Both the position numbers and the translations under genes were made by a program. A stretch of DNA of 64,000 nt from positions 1-64,000 of the forward strand of contig NZ_JAINRC010000029.1 of NCBI RefSeq assembly GCF_020400655.1, in the 5' to 3' direction. Within the stretch, counting starts at the first letter, position 1. Each line of letters opens with the position of its first letter. The notes beneath the pieces were generated by a model that had not been told where the DNA came from, ran no database searches, and saw only the letters and a list, made by a program, of their open reading frames with translations. The stretch is from Streptomyces spinosus (GTDB lineage Bacteria > Actinomycetota > Actinomycetes > Streptomycetales > Streptomycetaceae). Positions 62,125 to 64,000 of the stretch are shown piece by piece.

Positions 62125-63342
62125 GTGTGGCGAGTGAACGGAAGAGAGACACAGGTGGATGCCTTGCAGCTGATCGGCGGTCGTTACCAGCAGAAAGGCG
62201 ACCCTGCCAGAGGCGCCATGGGCGATGTATGGATGGTCGAGGACACGAAACTCGGCCGAACCGTGGCTCTGAAGTTCCTCGCTCGGCGCCGGCTCTCCCA
62301 ACAGGGAGCTCTCACGGAGTTCGTCGATTCGACGGTGAAGATGTTCGAACGCGAAGGTCTGGCCATGGCGCGGATCAACCACCCCCACGTCGCGCACATC
62401 TACGACACCGGCGAACATGACGGCGAGTTGTACATCGTCATGGAGTACGTAGACGGCAAGTCACTCGCTGAACACCTGAAGACAGGCGCGACTCTCGCTC
62501 TCGAGCCAGCCGTGCGCTGGACCCGCCAGATATGCGAAGGGCTTGAGGCCGCGCACAAGGCCAAGGTGCTCCATCGCGACATCAAGCCCGACAACATTAT
62601 GATCACTCAGGAACGCGACGTGAAGATCGTGGACTTCGGGCTGGCGTTCCTCGCCGACGTCACCCAGTCGCAGACGACCGCAGGCACCCCGCTCTACAAG
62701 GCACCGGAGCGATGGAGTGGTGAACAGGGAAGCCTGCGCAGCGACTTGTACTCCGTGGGCTGCGTCCTTTACGAGATGCTGACAGGCCGCCCACCGTTCG
62801 GCAGCCCCGGCGACGACGTCATGGCCGTGGGCAGGATGCACCAGGAGGACACACCGGCACCACCGAGCGCACACCGCCCCGGCGTTCCCCCTCAGCTGGA
62901 CTCCATTGTTCACATGCTGCTGGCCAAGGAGCCGGCGCGGCGCCCGGAGAGCGCCCAAACCGTGGCGGATGCGGTGAGGGAGATCCAGCATGTTTTGGAT
63001 GCGACGGGCCTGGGTGATGCGATGGAAGAGGCAGACCAGGTGGAGACGTCCGCCACCGATGTCGGCCTCTCTGGAAGCATCCGTGCACTGGACCGCCGTA
63101 TCTTCGACCTTGAGCGCAGGTTCGGACCGACTGACCAGTCCGTGATCGAGGCGCGCGCGAAACACGCTGAAATCACCGGTCAGTCAGGCGATGCACGAGG
63201 AGCCGTGGCTCTCTACAACCGGCTCGGCCACGACTGTCAGGACTTCTTCGGACCCTATGATGTGCGAGCGCTGAGCGCCTTCGAGGGCGTCGCACGATGG
63301 ATTGCGGAAGCGGGTAGAAAGCCGAACACGACACAGCGTTGA
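62125..63342 (+). CDS. Serine/threonine protein kinase
   Basis: A 405-residue Hanks-type kinase. N-lobe with a glycine-poor P-loop region (DPARGAMGDVW) and catalytic Lys in VALKFL; C-lobe with HRDIKPDNIMI, DFGLAF and the activation segment TAGTPLYKAPE. The kinase domain ends about residue 290; residues 305-405 form a helical, TPR-like tail (EARAKHAEITGQSGDARGAVALYNRLG). No membrane helix is present, so it is soluble. It probably phosphorylates the adjacent coiled-coil protein or works with it. GTG start at 62125; 62134 also possible. Confidence 0.87.
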   Translation: MWRVNGRETQVDALQLIGGRYQQKGDPARGAMGDVWMVEDTKLGRTVALKFLARRRLSQQGALTEFVDSTVKMFEREGLAMARINHPHVAHIYDTGEHDGELYIVMEYVDGKSLAEHLKTGATLALEPAVRWTRQICEGLEAAHKAKVLHRDIKPDNIMITQERDVKIVDFGLAFLADVTQSQTTAGTPLYKAPERWSGEQGSLRSDLYSVGCVLYEMLTGRPPFGSPGDDVMAVGRMHQEDTPAPPSAHRPGVPPQLDSIVHMLLAKEPARRPESAQTVADAVREIQHVLDATGLGDAMEEADQVETSATDVGLSGSIRALDRRIFDLERRFGPTDQSVIEARAKHAEITGQSGDARGAVALYNRLGHDCQDFFGPYDVRALSAFEGVARWIAEAGRKPNTTQR

Positions 63343-63454
63343 GGGGTTCGCCGTCGTCAGGTCGTGGCGGGATCGGGGCCATCGCATCCGTAGCGAAATT
63401 GAGTGCTTAAGTCATGTGATCGGCCGATCATTACCCATCTCAGTCACGTGCCCT

Positions 63455-64000
63455 AGGCAGTGTCTTCAAATGATCTTGAGTGGTGGATCATGGACGGGTG
63501 ATACGTCGCCATGAACTGTCCGATGCCGAATGGGACTTCGTCAGGCCGCTGCTGCCCGTGTCATCGCGAGGGCGCAAGCGGCTGGATGACCGCAGGGTCC
63601 TCAACGGGATCGTGTGGAAGTTCCGTACCGGGACGGCCTGGCGGGATGTGCCTGAGCGGTACGGGTCGTGGGCCACGCTGCACACCCGTTTTCGCCGGTG
63701 GGCGGCACGTTCGAACGGATGCTCCGCGCCGCCCAGTCCCGGGCCGACGCCGTCGGTGACATCGACTGGCTGGTGTCGGTCGACTCCACCATCGTCCGCG
63801 CCCACCAGCATGCCGCCGGCGCCCGAAAAGGGGGCTCCGCAGCCCAGCTCTCGGGCGCTCCCGAGGCGGCCTGACCAGCAAGATTCACCTGGCCTGCGAC
63901 GGTGCCGGCCGCCCGCTCGCCTTCATCGTCACGGGCGGCAACACCAACGACTGTACCCAGTTCTCCGCCGTGATGGAGGCGATCCGGGTGCCCCGCCCAG
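63455..64000 (+). mobile_element. IS5-type insertion sequence, left part
   Basis: The left end appears near 63455, where GGCAGTGTCTTCAAATGATC resembles an IS5-family terminal repeat, after which the transposase frame begins. The element continues past the window edge, so the right end is unseen. Confidence 0.55.
63498..64000 (+). pseudogene. IS5 family transposase, frameshifted and truncated by window edge
   Basis: The sequence reads VIRRHELSDAEWDFVRPLLP then WKFRTGTAWRDVPERYGSWATLHTRFRRWA in one frame, continues GGTFERMLRAAQSRADAVGDIDWLVSVDSTIVRAHQ in a second frame (from about 63705) and GLTSKIHLACDGAGRPLAFIVTGGNTNDC in a third (from about 63860). IS5-type transposases normally read these as one protein. 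The two frame changes mean the copy is inactive unless frameshifting is programmed; an A/G-rich run at about 63826-63836 lies at the second change. Confidence 0.75.

Noticed and set aside
1..64000. CRISPR arrays, tRNA or rRNA genes
   Set aside because: No repeat-spacer pattern or tRNA/rRNA-like sequence was noticed on reading the window.

Overview
The window is high-GC DNA with densely packed genes, many start/stop overlaps (ATGA or GTGA) and Shine-Dalgarno sites of the AGGAGG type. The families present (SigB/SigF-type sigma factors, PP2C and HATPase regulators, SPW-repeat protein, SAVMC3_10250-type protein, actinobacterial QcrB) point to a Streptomyces or close relative, most likely an accessory, stress-oriented chromosomal region. 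The right edge runs into a degraded IS5-type insertion sequence.

Layout. 0-5 kb: lipoproteins, PRC-barrel proteins, a DUF2254 membrane protein and a PCu(A)C-like lipoprotein. 5-10.5 kb: a B12-binding radical SAM protein resembling hopanoid C-2 methylase HpnP, divergent from a tightly coupled three-gene operon (acyl-CoA-dehydrogenase fold, PhnD-like binding fold without signal peptide, TusA-like/diiron fusion). 10.6-16 kb: CPA1 antiporter, MFS and DMT transporters, DUF4396 protein. 16-24 kb: a SigB/F-type sigma gene, a CDF metal transporter coupled to a beta-propeller/thioredoxin gene whose redox CxxC motif reads UGA-Gly-Pro-Cys, an SGNH hydrolase, a SatP acetate transporter and a second sigma gene. 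24-32 kb: pyruvate oxidase 1 with a coupled SDR, a GH15 enzyme, a second SDR, PepSY, HPP and DUF1330 proteins. 32-39 kb: an unusual terminal oxidase operon (CtaC, CtaD and two small membrane proteins) facing an orphan QcrB, then hopanoid C-3 methylase HpnR. 39-48 kb: a third sigma gene, pyruvate oxidase 2, an enolase-superfamily protein, a 1050-residue FAD/Fe-S lactate-dehydrogenase-like protein, a hemerythrin and a fourth sigma gene. 48-59 kb: SPW protein, MarR regulator, HATPase and PP2C regulators, holin-like protein, ClC channel, MecA-type penicillin-binding protein and a 5'-truncated SulP transporter. 59-64 kb: SAVMC3_10250-type protein, coiled-coil membrane protein, Ser/Thr kinase and the IS5 remnant.

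How it may work together (inference). Pyruvate oxidases and the lactate-dehydrogenase-like protein would feed electrons to quinone, with QcrB and the oxidase downstream and SatP handling acetate. Four related sigma factors, a HATPase and a PP2C phosphatase give a partner-switching stress circuit. A 13-bp TTGCAC-N-GTGCAA-like palindrome recurs in promoter regions around the MarR gene, and a separate 15-bp element is shared by two sigma genes.

The strongest candidates for something new are the in-frame UGA at the redox cysteine (possible selenoprotein), the dehydrogenase/binding-protein/TusA-diiron operon, the oxidase lacking the usual D- and K-channel residues, and the local palindrome regulon.
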